A DNA stretch of 64,000 nucleotides from assembly GCF_030403505.1 (NCBI RefSeq), contig NZ_JAUEMJ010000001.1:867762-931761 (forward strand), written 5' to 3'. The stretch is from Glycomyces tritici (GTDB lineage: Bacteria > Actinomycetota > Actinomycetes > Mycobacteriales > Micromonosporaceae). Both the position numbers and the translations under genes were made by a program. Below are positions 34,486 to 42,950 of the stretch, one piece after another (positions within the stretch are counted from its first letter, which is position 1; each line of letters opens with the position of its first letter). The notes under the pieces were generated by a model. It was not told the DNA's origin. It made no database searches and was given only the letters and a program-made list of their open reading frames with translations.

Positions 34486-35397
34486 CTACTTGATGGCGCC
34501 CGCGGTCAGGCCGGCCTGGATCTGGCGCTGGAAGAGGAGGTAGGCGACGAAGATCGGGATCATGGCGAGCACGGTGCCGGCGAAGAGCGCGCCCGAGTCG
34601 CCTTCGTAGCCTTGGCGCAGTGCGAGGTTCGCGAGCCCCTGGGAGATCATCGCGTCCTCGGGGTTGCGGCCCAGGAGCACCAGCGGCAGCAGGAACTGGT
34701 TCCACTGCCCGATGATGTTGAAGATCGTGATGGCGATCAGGCCGGGTTTCGCCATGGGCAGCATCACCTGGAAGAACAACCGGTAGTGCCCGGCGCCGTC
34801 CACGACCGCGGCCTCGGCGACCCCGGTCGGGAGCGTGCGGAAGAACGCCGTCAGGAAGAACACCGTGAACGGCAGCGAGTAGGCGATGTACACGAGCACG
34901 AGACCGGTGTAGGTGTTCAGCAGTGCGACGTTCTGCAACGTCTTGAACAGCGGGAACAGGGCCAGGAACACCGGGAACATCATCCCCGCGGCGAACCCGA
35001 GGTAGATGGCGCGGTTCCCGGGGAACTCGTAGCGCGCCAGCACGTACGCGGCCATCGCGCCCAGCAGCATGGTGCCGGCGACGCTGAAGACCATGACCTG
35101 CAGGGTGTTGAGGAAGTAGCCGCCGATGTTCCCGTTCGTCCAGGCGTTCACGTAGTTCGCCCAGTGCATCGCCTCGGGCAGGCCGAGCGGGTTCGACGCG
35201 ATCTCCCGGGTGGTCTTGAAGGAGGACATGACGATCCAGACCACCGGGATGATGACCATGAGCGCCCACAGCCACAGGAAGCCCTGCGAGAACACGTTGA
35301 GCACGTTCCCCTCGGGCCGCGGGGCGCGCTGCGGGGCCCTGGCGGGACCGGCCTCGGTCGTCTCGGGTGCTGTCTCGGGGGCGGTGTCGGTTGCCAT
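34486..35397 (-). CDS. ngcG: N-acetylglucosamine/chitobiose ABC transporter permease 2
   Basis: The 303-residue protein is a MalG-type inner-membrane permease with six helices and the EAA loop (VAEAAVVDGAGHYRLFFQVMLPMAKPGL) that docks to the ATPase. A Pro/Thr-rich cytoplasmic N terminus precedes the first helix. It is the last gene of the ngcEFG-like operon, eight bases after the other permease. No ATPase gene is present; in actinomycetes the shared ATPase MsiK serves such systems. Confidence 0.8.
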   Translation of the reverse strand: MATDTAPETAPETTEAGPARAPQRAPRPEGNVLNVFSQGFLWLWALMVIIPVVWIVMSSFKTTREIASNPLGLPEAMHWANYVNAWTNGNIGGYFLNTLQVMVFSVAGTMLLGAMAAYVLARYEFPGNRAIYLGFAAGMMFPVFLALFPLFKTLQNVALLNTYTGLVLVYIAYSLPFTVFFLTAFFRTLPTGVAEAAVVDGAGHYRLFFQVMLPMAKPGLIAITIFNIIGQWNQFLLPLVLLGRNPEDAMISQGLANLALRQGYEGDSGALFAGTVLAMIPIFVAYLLFQRQIQAGLTAGAIK

Positions 35398-35405
35398 GTC
35401 GCTCC

Positions 35406-36329
35406 TCAGAACTCGATCCGCTCGCGGCGGCCGAACCGCAGCGACACGACCGCCAAGGACAGGGCGGCGAAGAACAGGACCACGCCCAGCGCCGACGCGA
35501 ACGCCTGCTCGCCGTGGTTGAACGCGTACTTCCAGATGACCCCGCCGACCACTTCGCTCGCCGCGTCGGGCCCGCCGCGCTCGGGCGTCATCACATAGAT
35601 GAGGACGAACACGTCCAGGGCCACGATCGAGAGGTAGATCCACGCGGTCTGCACCGAGTCCCACAGGAGCGGCAGCGTGATCCGGAAGAACATCGGACCC
35701 CGCCCGGCGCCGTCGATGACCGCCGCCTCGTACAGGTCGCGCGGGATCGAGGCCATCGCCGATGAGAAGAACACCAGGTAGAACCCGACCGCGCTCCACA
35801 CCAGGACGCCGATCACCGCCGCCAGCACCAACTGCTTGTCGGCGAGGAACCCGTTGACCGGGGCCGGGAGCCCGACCGCGGTGAGCGCCCCCGTGATGAG
35901 GCCGCCGAAGTTCTCGGGCGCGTACACCTGCTTCCAGAGGATGCCGATGATCGCCACCGAGAGCACCTGCGGGAAGAAGTACACGATCTTGTGGAACCGG
36001 GCCCCGCGCACGCCCTCGATGCGGCCCCGGCGGACCCGCCCGCCGAGGTTGAGCATGAACGCGAAGAACAGGCCCAGCGTGATCGTCACGACCGGCAGCA
36101 CCACCAGGATGATCCCGGTGTGCCGCAAGGCGGGCAGGACGAGCCGCTCGTCCTTGAAGAGGTTCACGTAGTTGTCGAACCCGATGTACTCGAACGAGTT
36201 CGACGACCCCGACCAGTCGGTCAGGGAGATCTGGAAGGCCTGGGCGAACGGCAGGATCACCAGCCAGGCGTACAGCCCCACCGGCAGTGCCAGGAAGCTC
36301 AAAATGAACGGGTACTTGCCGTGCTTCAC
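35406..36329 (-). CDS. ngcF: N-acetylglucosamine/chitobiose ABC transporter permease 1
   Basis: The 307-residue MalF-type permease has six helices (first PFILSFLALPVGLYAWLVIL) and the EAA loop LYEAAVIDGAGRGPMFFRITLPLLW. It is co-transcribed between the binding protein and the second permease. Confidence 0.8.
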   Translation of the reverse strand: MKHGKYPFILSFLALPVGLYAWLVILPFAQAFQISLTDWSGSSNSFEYIGFDNYVNLFKDERLVLPALRHTGIILVVLPVVTITLGLFFAFMLNLGGRVRRGRIEGVRGARFHKIVYFFPQVLSVAIIGILWKQVYAPENFGGLITGALTAVGLPAPVNGFLADKQLVLAAVIGVLVWSAVGFYLVFFSSAMASIPRDLYEAAVIDGAGRGPMFFRITLPLLWDSVQTAWIYLSIVALDVFVLIYVMTPERGGPDAASEVVGGVIWKYAFNHGEQAFASALGVVLFFAALSLAVVSLRFGRRERIEF

Positions 36330-36359
36330 AGCCCAGGCCCTCCTCTCGGTTCGTCGCGG

Positions 36360-37766
36360 CTAGTCGTCGTGGGTGAACTTCTCCACGGTGTCGTCGGCGG
36401 CGGTCTCGTCCGCGACCGTCTGCATCCGCTCGATGAACTCCTCGGGCGTCGACTCGGCGTTGATGAGCTGGCCGAGCGCGGGGCGCACCTCCTCGTTCAT
36501 CTTCGTGTACCAGTACCGGAACTGCGGCTGGAACATGTCGTCCGGGTTGGACACCAGGGCGTCGGTCATCTTCGCGGCCTCGTTGTCGAGCGCCACGCCC
36601 TTGACGACGGTGGTGGCCTGCACGGTGTCGCCGAAGATCTGCGAGCCCTCCTGCGAGAGCATGATCCGCAGGTACTCGTACGCGCCCGCGAGGTTGGTCG
36701 CGTTCTTCGGCACCACGAACGGCTCGTCGCCGCCGGCGCTGATCAGCCCCGGCTGCGCACTGCCCTCGAGGTAGGGCACGCCCATCGGGGCGTACTCGAA
36801 GTCGGCCGGGGCGATCGCCTTCTGCTCGTTGGGAAGCCAGGAGCCGCACGGCAGGAACGCGGCCTCGTTGTTGTTGAAGGCCGTCTGCGACTGGATGTGG
36901 TCGATGCCCGCGCTGCCGTCGAGGAGGAACCCGGACGCGCCGAGGCTGTGCATCGCCTCGGCCGCCAGCGCCACGGACTCGTGGCCCCAGGCGCCTTCTT
37001 TCAGGTTGTCGATGTCCTTGAGGACCTGGACGCCGCCGTGCCTGCCGGCGAGCATGAGGAACATGTCGTAGAGGTACACCGGGTGCTGCCCGGCGTAGGT
37101 CCACGGCGCGATCCCTGCGGCCTTGATGGTCGGGCAGAGGGCGATCATCTCGTCCCAGGTGGTCGGCGGGGTCCAGCCCTGGTCGCGGAAGAGCTTGGCG
37201 TCGTACCAGATCGTCCACGCGTTGAACACGTAGTTGAGGGCGTAGACCTTGCCGTTGAAGGTGCCGGCCTCGAGCACGCCGTCGCGGAGCGTGTCGCGCA
37301 CGGTCATCTCGGGGTCGTCGTAGGACGGCGCTTCGAGCAGCGGGGTGAGCTCGGCGAGCTCGCCGTCGCTCACGAGCGCGTCCATCGGGATCTGCTGCGC
37401 GCCGGAGTTGTCGAGGACGTCGGCGGGCTTGCCTTCGGCGAAGCGCGGCTGCTGCGTCTCCGCGATCGCCTGCGTCGCCGTGTGCTCGACATCGGCCTCG
37501 GGGAAGGCCCGCTTGTAGATCTCCTGGTGCGCGACGGCGTACTCGTTGCCGAAGCCGCCGTCGAAGATGACGACGTCCAAGGGCGCCTTGGGGTCGACGC
37601 CGAAGGGGTTCTCGGCGTCCTCCCCCACGGTGACCTCGTCGGCGTCGTCGTCCCCGCCGCTGGTGGCGCAGGCCGCCAGCGAGGAGGCCGCGATGCCGGC
37701 AGCGGTGGCGCCGAACAGGTTGCGGCGGTTGAACATCGGATGCTTGTCGGCTGGCGTGTTCGTCAT
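36360..37766 (-). CDS. ngcE: N-acetylglucosamine/diacetylchitobiose-binding lipoprotein (NgcE-like)
   Basis: The 468-residue extracellular solute-binding protein has a Tat-type leader (RRNLFGATAAGIAASS) ending in the lipobox LAAC. The mature part matches the NgcE pattern as I recall it: NPFGV..APLDVVIFDGGFG, FAEGKPADVLDNSGA and GIAPWTYAGQHPVY. It should capture GlcNAc or (GlcNAc)2. The surrounding kinase, etherase and hexosaminidase genes fit uptake of chitin or peptidoglycan fragments. It is preceded by the rpiR gene on the same strand, probably the same transcript. Confidence 0.8.
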   Translation of the reverse strand: MTNTPADKHPMFNRRNLFGATAAGIAASSLAACATSGGDDDADEVTVGEDAENPFGVDPKAPLDVVIFDGGFGNEYAVAHQEIYKRAFPEADVEHTATQAIAETQQPRFAEGKPADVLDNSGAQQIPMDALVSDGELAELTPLLEAPSYDDPEMTVRDTLRDGVLEAGTFNGKVYALNYVFNAWTIWYDAKLFRDQGWTPPTTWDEMIALCPTIKAAGIAPWTYAGQHPVYLYDMFLMLAGRHGGVQVLKDIDNLKEGAWGHESVALAAEAMHSLGASGFLLDGSAGIDHIQSQTAFNNNEAAFLPCGSWLPNEQKAIAPADFEYAPMGVPYLEGSAQPGLISAGGDEPFVVPKNATNLAGAYEYLRIMLSQEGSQIFGDTVQATTVVKGVALDNEAAKMTDALVSNPDDMFQPQFRYWYTKMNEEVRPALGQLINAESTPEEFIERMQTVADETAADDTVEKFTHDD

Positions 37767-37824
37767 GGTCGCTCCTTCAAGGGGGTTTGCAGGTTGGGCA
37801 AGACCGCTGTGGACGGCGGGCGGG

Positions 37825-38754
37825 TCAGCCCGCTCCGTCGCGTTGGCGCGCCGGCCGGTGGCCGACCACGGCTCGGGCCCGGGACTCCAGGGCCTCGAGG
37901 GCTGCGGGGAAGCGCTGCTGCGCGACCGCGATGTGGACGAGGTCGGCGACGAGCAGCGCCGAGTGCCGGGACGCGAGCAGGTCGGCGCGGTGGCCGGTGC
38001 GGGTGGTGGCCGAGGTCAGGCAGATGTCCGCGATGTCCGCGAGCGCCGAGTCGGCGTCGCCGGTGAGGGCCACGGTGAGCGCGCCGCGGCTGTCGGCCTC
38101 GGAGAGCATCTCGATGACCTCGGCGGTGGACCCGGAGAGGGAGACGGCGAACGCGACGTCCCCGGCGCCGAGGAGGGCGGCGCTGGCGAGGGCGTCGTGG
38201 ACCTCGGTCCAGACCCAGGCGGCGACGCCGGTGCGGTAGAAGCCCATCTGGAGTTCGCGGGCGACGGTGGCACTCGTGCCGACGCCGTAGACGTCGACGC
38301 GGCGGGCGTCGCAGACGCGGGCGGCGACGCGCTCGACGGCGGCGAGGTCGAGGGTGTCGACGGTGTCGCGGAGCATCGCGGCGTCGATGGTGATGAGCTG
38401 CTTGAGGACCCGGTCGAGGGGGTCGGAGGGGGCGATCTCCTGGCCGATGTTGACGTCCCAGCCGGTCTCGCGGCGGGCGGAGGCGCGTCCCGTTTCGGTT
38501 GCGATTGCAACCCTGAGGGCTGCGTAACCGTCATATCCGAGATGACGGCAGAATCGGGTGATGGTTCCTGGGGAGGTGCCCGAGATTTCAGCGAGGTCCA
38601 TGATCGTGGCCCGAGCCGCGGCTTCGGGGTCGGCGAGCACTTGTTCGGCCACTTTGGACATGGCTTCGGACAGTTCACTGGCGCCGTGCCGGATCCGTTC
38701 GAGGACTCCGGCCGCGGCGGGTGCGATGGGCGCATCTGGGCTGGTTCGCTCCAT
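37825..38754 (-). CDS. MurR/RpiR family transcriptional regulator
   Basis: The protein has about 309 residues: an N-terminal HTH_6 domain (ATIMDLAEISGTSPGTITRFCRHLGYDGYAALRVAI) and a C-terminal SIS sugar-phosphate-binding domain (VDVYGVGTSATVARELQMGFYR, AFAVSLSGSTAEVIEM). The likely effector is GlcNAc-6-P or MurNAc-6-P. The second of two ATG codons (38754) is favoured because AAGGGG is six bases upstream. It heads the ngcEFG operon and is divergent from the amino-sugar kinase, so it is the obvious regulator of both; an inverted repeat overlaps its own -35 element. Confidence 0.88.
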   Translation of the reverse strand: MERTSPDAPIAPAAAGVLERIRHGASELSEAMSKVAEQVLADPEAAARATIMDLAEISGTSPGTITRFCRHLGYDGYAALRVAIATETGRASARRETGWDVNIGQEIAPSDPLDRVLKQLITIDAAMLRDTVDTLDLAAVERVAARVCDARRVDVYGVGTSATVARELQMGFYRTGVAAWVWTEVHDALASAALLGAGDVAFAVSLSGSTAEVIEMLSEADSRGALTVALTGDADSALADIADICLTSATTRTGHRADLLASRHSALLVADLVHIAVAQQRFPAALEALESRARAVVGHRPARQRDGAG

Positions 38755-38785
38755 TGGCATCCCCTTCGGGAGGTGGATGCAAGAA

Positions 38786-38815
38786 AAACTATTACCTGTG
38801 ACACACTCGTGTCAA
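38786..38815 (-). promoter_or_regulatory. Promoter and operator of the rpiR-ngcEFG operon
   Basis: Minus-strand TTGACA (38815-38810) and TAGTTT (38791-38786) are spaced 18 bases apart. The perfect inverted repeat TGACAC-N4-GTGTCA (38799-38814) covers the -35 element, the expected place for a repressor site. Confidence 0.55.
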
Positions 38816-38890
38816 GTTCATGAGAATTATTTTTACTGATTTGCACCGAAGGCGGATACTGCTGGTATCGCAAGGAGCGGGGACCCCAAC

Positions 38891-39844
38891 ATGCACGCAA
38901 GACTCGCCGTCGGCCTCGACGCCGGCGGGACCAGCAGCCGCGCCGTCCTCATCGACGAGACCGGCGCACTGCTCGGCACCGGCGCCTCAGGACCGGCCAA
39001 TCCGGTCGGCGGCGACCGGGAGATCGCGCTGTCCAACATGGCCCTCGCGTTCCAGCGGGCCCTCGGCGGCATCGACCCTACCGAGGTCGGCTCGGTCTGC
39101 ATCGGCACGGCCGGAGCGCTCTCGCTCACCGAGGAAGTGCGCGAACTCTCCGCGGACCTCAAGCGGCGCTTCGCGACCCAGTGCGACGTCCGGGTCGTCT
39201 CCGACGCGGTGATCGCCTTCGCGGCCGGATCGTCCGCACCGGACGGCACCGTCGTGGTCTCGGGCACCGGCGCGGTGGCGTTCGCGATCCGCGACCGCAC
39301 CCCCGCCCTGCGCTCCGACGGCTACGGCTGGCTCTTCGGCGACGCCGGCTCGGGCTTCTGGCTCGGCCGCGAGGCCGTGCGCGCCACACTGCGGCACATC
39401 GACGGCAACGGCCCCGGCGGGCGGCTCGTCGAGGCCATCATCGCCGCGATCTCACCGGACAAGCGGCGCTCGGGCGCGCTCGTCGCCAAGTGCATGGCGG
39501 ACCCGCCGGTGCGGCTCTCGCGCTTCTCCGCGCTCGTATGCGAGGCGGCCGACGGCGGCGACCCGGTCGCCGAGTCGATCGTCGCCAGGGCGGTCGGGCA
39601 CCTCGCCGAATCCGTCTCGTACGTGGTCGACCGCGAACTGCCGATCGTCATGGCCGGAAGCCTCCTGACGCGCCCGACCCCGATCGCCGCACTGCTCCAG
39701 GAGCGGTTCCGGCTCGTGTACCCGAAGGCCGGCATCAGCAAGGCCACCGACCCCGCGATCGGCGCGGCCTGGATGGCCGCCAGCGCCTTCGTCACCGACC
39801 CCGAAGCCCGCGTCCGCCTCCACCGCCAACTCGCCTGGCGCTAG
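38891..39844 (+). CDS. BadF/BadG-type N-acetylglucosamine (or MurNAc) kinase
   Basis: The 317-residue ASKHA-fold kinase has phosphate-1 loop LDAGGTSSRAVLID, DAVIAFAAG, the phosphate-2 GTVVVSGTGAVAFA motif with nearby DGYGWLFGDAGSGFWLG, and the adenosine loop IVMAGSLL. The family phosphorylates GlcNAc, GlcN or MurNAc at O6. It would act on sugars brought in by NgcEFG. GGAGCGGGGA precedes the ATG. It is divergent from rpiR. Confidence 0.85.
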   Translation: MHARLAVGLDAGGTSSRAVLIDETGALLGTGASGPANPVGGDREIALSNMALAFQRALGGIDPTEVGSVCIGTAGALSLTEEVRELSADLKRRFATQCDVRVVSDAVIAFAAGSSAPDGTVVVSGTGAVAFAIRDRTPALRSDGYGWLFGDAGSGFWLGREAVRATLRHIDGNGPGGRLVEAIIAAISPDKRRSGALVAKCMADPPVRLSRFSALVCEAADGGDPVAESIVARAVGHLAESVSYVVDRELPIVMAGSLLTRPTPIAALLQERFRLVYPKAGISKATDPAIGAAWMAASAFVTDPEARVRLHRQLAWR

Positions 39845-40051
39845 CCGCTGAGCGGCTCCAGCGGGGCGCGCGGCAACCGGGCGCTGGCCTGTCGGAGGGG
39901 CGGGCCGTCGGCGGCCGGGAGGGCCGTCTGGCGGCAGGCGTAGGGCATGCCCCTTCCCACCCGCATCCACCTCCGACCAACCGAATAAATGCGATGACGC
40001 TCCCACACGGGTCCGACATCGAACAGCACGCGAGTCAGGCTCACCCTGCGC

Positions 40052-40981
40052 TCAGGCCGCCTTGAGCGCCCCCGAGAGGCGGCCTTCGGCCGCCTCCAGC
40101 CGCGCCTTCGCCTCGGCCGCTTCGACACCGAGCTCGAGCATGACCACCGCGGTCTTCACATGCTCGCCGGAGGCGGCCAGCGCCGCCTCTGCGGCCTCGG
40201 CGTCGGCGCCGGTGATCTCGCGGATCATCCGCACCGCCCGCGCCGCGAGCTTCGAGTTGGCGACCCGCATGTCCACCATGTAGTTCCGGTAGACCTTCCC
40301 CAAGCGCACCATCGTGATCGTCGAGATCATGTTGAGCACGAACTTCTGCGCCGTGCCCGATTTCAGACGCGTCGAACCGGCCACGACCTCGGGCCCGACC
40401 TCGACCTCGATGCGGTGCTCGGCCGCAGCCGACAGGAGCGTGCCGGCGTTGCACGACAGGCCCACGGTCAGCGCCCCGCGCCGCCGGGCCTCCTCGACCG
40501 CCGCGACCACGAACGGGGTGCGGCCGCTCGCGGCCAGGCCGACCACCGCGTCGGCGGGGCCGATGTCCTCGGCGGCCATGGCCGCCGCCCCGGCCGCCGC
40601 GTCGTCCTCGGTGCCTTCCACCGCGCCGCCTTCGGCGGCCCTGCCGCCCGCGAGGATCGCCTTCACCAGTTCGGGGTCGGTCGAGAACGTGGGCGGGCAC
40701 TCGGCGGCGTCCATGACCGCCATGCGCCCGGCCGTCCCGGCCCCCACGTACCGCAGTCGCCCGCCTTTGGCGAGCCGCTCGGCCACGGCGTCGATCGCGG
40801 CGGCCACGTCCGGGAGCACCGCGGCGACGGCGGCCGCGACGCTCGCGTCGGCCTCGTTCATGGTGCGCGCCAAGTCGAGGGTCGCGAGCGCCTCGATCCC
40901 GGCGTAGCGGGGGTCGGCCTGCTCGGTTGCCAAGGTGGCCAGCTGCGTGCGCGCCCGCAGGCGCTCGGTCGTCTCACTCAC
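40052..40981 (-). CDS. murQ: N-acetylmuramic acid 6-phosphate etherase
   Basis: The 309-residue SIS-domain enzyme splits the lactyl ether of MurNAc-6-P to give GlcNAc-6-P and D-lactate, in peptidoglycan recycling. Signatures are RLRYVGAGTAGRMAVMDAAE, the catalytic Glu region in PPTFSTDPELV, VGLAASGRTPFV and GTAQKFVLNMIST. The GTG at 40981 is the start; a MurR-like operator lies 19-35 bases upstream. It converges on the kinase gene with 207 bases of GC-rich sequence between, in which I see no gene. Confidence 0.95.
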   Translation of the reverse strand: MSETTERLRARTQLATLATEQADPRYAGIEALATLDLARTMNEADASVAAAVAAVLPDVAAAIDAVAERLAKGGRLRYVGAGTAGRMAVMDAAECPPTFSTDPELVKAILAGGRAAEGGAVEGTEDDAAAGAAAMAAEDIGPADAVVGLAASGRTPFVVAAVEEARRRGALTVGLSCNAGTLLSAAAEHRIEVEVGPEVVAGSTRLKSGTAQKFVLNMISTITMVRLGKVYRNYMVDMRVANSKLAARAVRMIREITGADAEAAEAALAASGEHVKTAVVMLELGVEAAEAKARLEAAEGRLSGALKAA

Positions 40982-40999
40982 AGTTGCGAGCCTAGCGCA

Positions 41000-41016
41000 A
41001 TGAAATGAATTTTCAT
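41000..41016. promoter_or_regulatory. Operator-like palindrome between murQ and the second rpiR gene
   Basis: ATGAAA (41000-41005), five bases, TTTCAT (41011-41016) form a perfect inverted repeat in the short divergent gap. A/T-rich palindromes of this shape are typical RpiR/MurR sites, so the adjacent regulator probably controls murQ and itself. Confidence 0.55.
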
Positions 41017-41083
41017 CCCACCGACTGGACATGAAGAATCACGCCGTACCGTGGGGGCGCCCGCGCAGGTGTACGGTGACGTC

Positions 41084-41965
41084 ATGCCTGCCAGCCGCAC
41101 CGACACGCCCAACCTCCTGGTGCTCATCAAGTCCGTCCTGCCTTCGCTGTCGAAGGCGGAGACCAAGGTCGCCCAAGAGATCATCCGCGAGCCCGAGGCC
41201 GCCTCGACCCGGACGATCACCGAGCTCGCCCGCGCCGCGGGCACCTCCGAGGCCACCGTGGTGCGGTTCTGCCGCTCCCTCGGCCTCGCCGGGCACCGAG
41301 AGCTTCGCATGCGCGCCGCGCAGGCCGTCATCGGCACCGGCGAGGGCCCGGACCGCGAGATCGCGGGCGGCGACATCCCCACGGGCGCCGACATGTCCCG
41401 CATCATCGCCACCGTCTCCTACGCGGACGTCGGCGCGATCACCGACACCGCGAACGCCCTCGACACGGCCGCCTGCGAAGCCGCCGTCGCCGCCCTCGCG
41501 GCCGCGGGCCGCATCGACGTCTTCGGCGTCGAGGCCTCGGGGATCGTCGCCTCGGACCTCGTCAAGAAGCTCCACCGCATCGGCTGCACCGCGTTCTCCT
41601 GGCCGGACGTGCACGCCGCGCTCGTGGCGACCGCGCTCGCGAGCCCGAAGGACGTGGCGGTCGCGATCTCCCACTCCGGGGCGACCACCGAGACCGTCGA
41701 GTTCCTGGAGTCCGCGCGCGACCGCGAGGCGACCACGATCGCCATCACCAACCACGCGCGCTCGCCGCTCGCGAAGGCGGCGGACCTCGTCTTGACCACC
41801 GCCGCAAGGGAAACGACGTTCCGCTCCGGTGCCACGGTCAGCCGCATCGCGCAGCTCATGGTCGTCGACTGCCTCTTCGTCGGCGTGGCGGCCAAGCAGC
41901 GCAAGCGAACCGCCAAAGCCCTCGCCGCCACGGCGGCGGCGGTCTCAGGCCGCCAGCGCGCCTGA
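41084..41965 (+). CDS. MurR/RpiR family transcriptional regulator
   Basis: The 293-residue protein has an HTH_6 domain (STRTITELARAAGTSEATVVRFCRSLGLAGHRELRM) and SIS domain (IDVFGVEASGIVASDLVKKLHR, VAISHSGATTETVEF). The ATG at 41084 is chosen as the family-typical start. It is divergent from murQ across about 100 bases and is a paralogue of the regulator at 37.8-38.8 kb, so the module has two related repressors, one per half. Confidence 0.88.
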   Translation: MPASRTDTPNLLVLIKSVLPSLSKAETKVAQEIIREPEAASTRTITELARAAGTSEATVVRFCRSLGLAGHRELRMRAAQAVIGTGEGPDREIAGGDIPTGADMSRIIATVSYADVGAITDTANALDTAACEAAVAALAAAGRIDVFGVEASGIVASDLVKKLHRIGCTAFSWPDVHAALVATALASPKDVAVAISHSGATTETVEFLESARDREATTIAITNHARSPLAKAADLVLTTAARETTFRSGATVSRIAQLMVVDCLFVGVAAKQRKRTAKALAATAAAVSGRQRA

Positions 41966-41974
41966 GCACGACGA

Positions 41975-42001
41975 AGGCGGGGACCGCAAGGGCCCCCGCC
42001 T
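41975..42001. terminator. Bidirectional terminator between rpiR and the GH25 gene
   Basis: AGGCGGGG (41975-41982) pairs with CCCCGCCT (41994-42001) across an 11-base loop between two convergent genes. Confidence 0.6.
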
Positions 42002-42015
42002 CTCCGTGACCCGCG

Positions 42016-42813
42016 TCAGGTGTTGTTGGCGAGGGCCAGGAGGCGGTCCCTCGATCCGTTGAAGTGGTCGCGGTCGACGTTGCCGGCGATGCCGGAGACC
42101 GATCCGGTGGCGGTGTACTGCCAGAACGTCCAGGTCGTGCTGCTCCAGCCCGCCGGGAGGGCCGGGCTCGCCGCGCCCCAGTGCGCGATCCACAAGGGGC
42201 TCTTGGAGGCCATGCCGGTCCACGAGCCGGTGCAGGAGTTCCACCAGGAGGCGGTCGTGTAGATGACCACGTCGCGGCCGGTGCGCGTCTTGTACCGGTT
42301 GTAGAAGTCGGTGATCCACGTGCGCATCTGGGTGGTGCTCAGGCCGTAGCAGGCCGCGCCCGAGGGCGGGGCCTCCAGGTCGACCGCGCCGGGGAGGGTC
42401 AGGTTGTCGGCCGACCAGCCGCCGCCGTTGCTGGCGAAGTAGTCCGCCTGCGCGGTGCCGCTGGAGCTGCCGGGCCGGGCGAAGTGGTACGCCCCGCGGA
42501 TGACGCCCGCGTTGTAGGCCGCCACGTAGTTGGTGTTGAACCGGGGGTCCTTGTAGGTGGTGCCCTCGGTGGCCTTGATGTAGGCCCACTGGACGCCGGA
42601 GTTCCTGACGGAGGTCCAGTTGATCGAGCCCTGGTAGTTGGAGACGTCGATGCCGGCGACGCGGGTCTGCGCCTGGGCCGGGCTCGCGAGGGTCAGCCCG
42701 GCGACGGTGAGGACGGTGGCCGCGAGGAGCACGACGGCCGCCCTCAGGCTCCGGCGGGGGTTTCGGAGGCCTGCTCGGCCGGTGGGGACATTGAGGGTTG
42801 AGAGACGCAGCAC
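42016..42813 (-). CDS. Secreted GH25 muramidase (lysozyme)
   Basis: The 265-residue protein has a signal peptide (AAVVLLAATVLTVAGLTLASPAQA, cut after about residue 48) and a single GH25 catalytic domain: AGIDVSNYQG with Asp56, KATEG, GAYHFARP and VDLEAP with the acidic pair Asp145/Glu147. It cleaves the MurNAc-beta-1,4-GlcNAc bond of peptidoglycan. No cell-wall-binding domain follows. The GTG at 42813 has GGGAG upstream. It would supply muropeptides for the NagZ-MurQ route beside it. Confidence 0.9.
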   Translation of the reverse strand: MLRLSTLNVPTGRAGLRNPRRSLRAAVVLLAATVLTVAGLTLASPAQAQTRVAGIDVSNYQGSINWTSVRNSGVQWAYIKATEGTTYKDPRFNTNYVAAYNAGVIRGAYHFARPGSSSGTAQADYFASNGGGWSADNLTLPGAVDLEAPPSGAACYGLSTTQMRTWITDFYNRYKTRTGRDVVIYTTASWWNSCTGSWTGMASKSPLWIAHWGAASPALPAGWSSTTWTFWQYTATGSVSGIAGNVDRDHFNGSRDRLLALANNT

Positions 42814-42950
42814 TATTACTCCCTGCTTGTGAGGAGATCAGTGGAATGGGAGGAGTGCACGGTTTTGCACCCGGAACCCAGTATGAAGAGAAGTTCCACA
42901 GGGAGTCAAGCGTGTGAAAATAACTTTCTGCTACGCGCAGGTGAACGGCC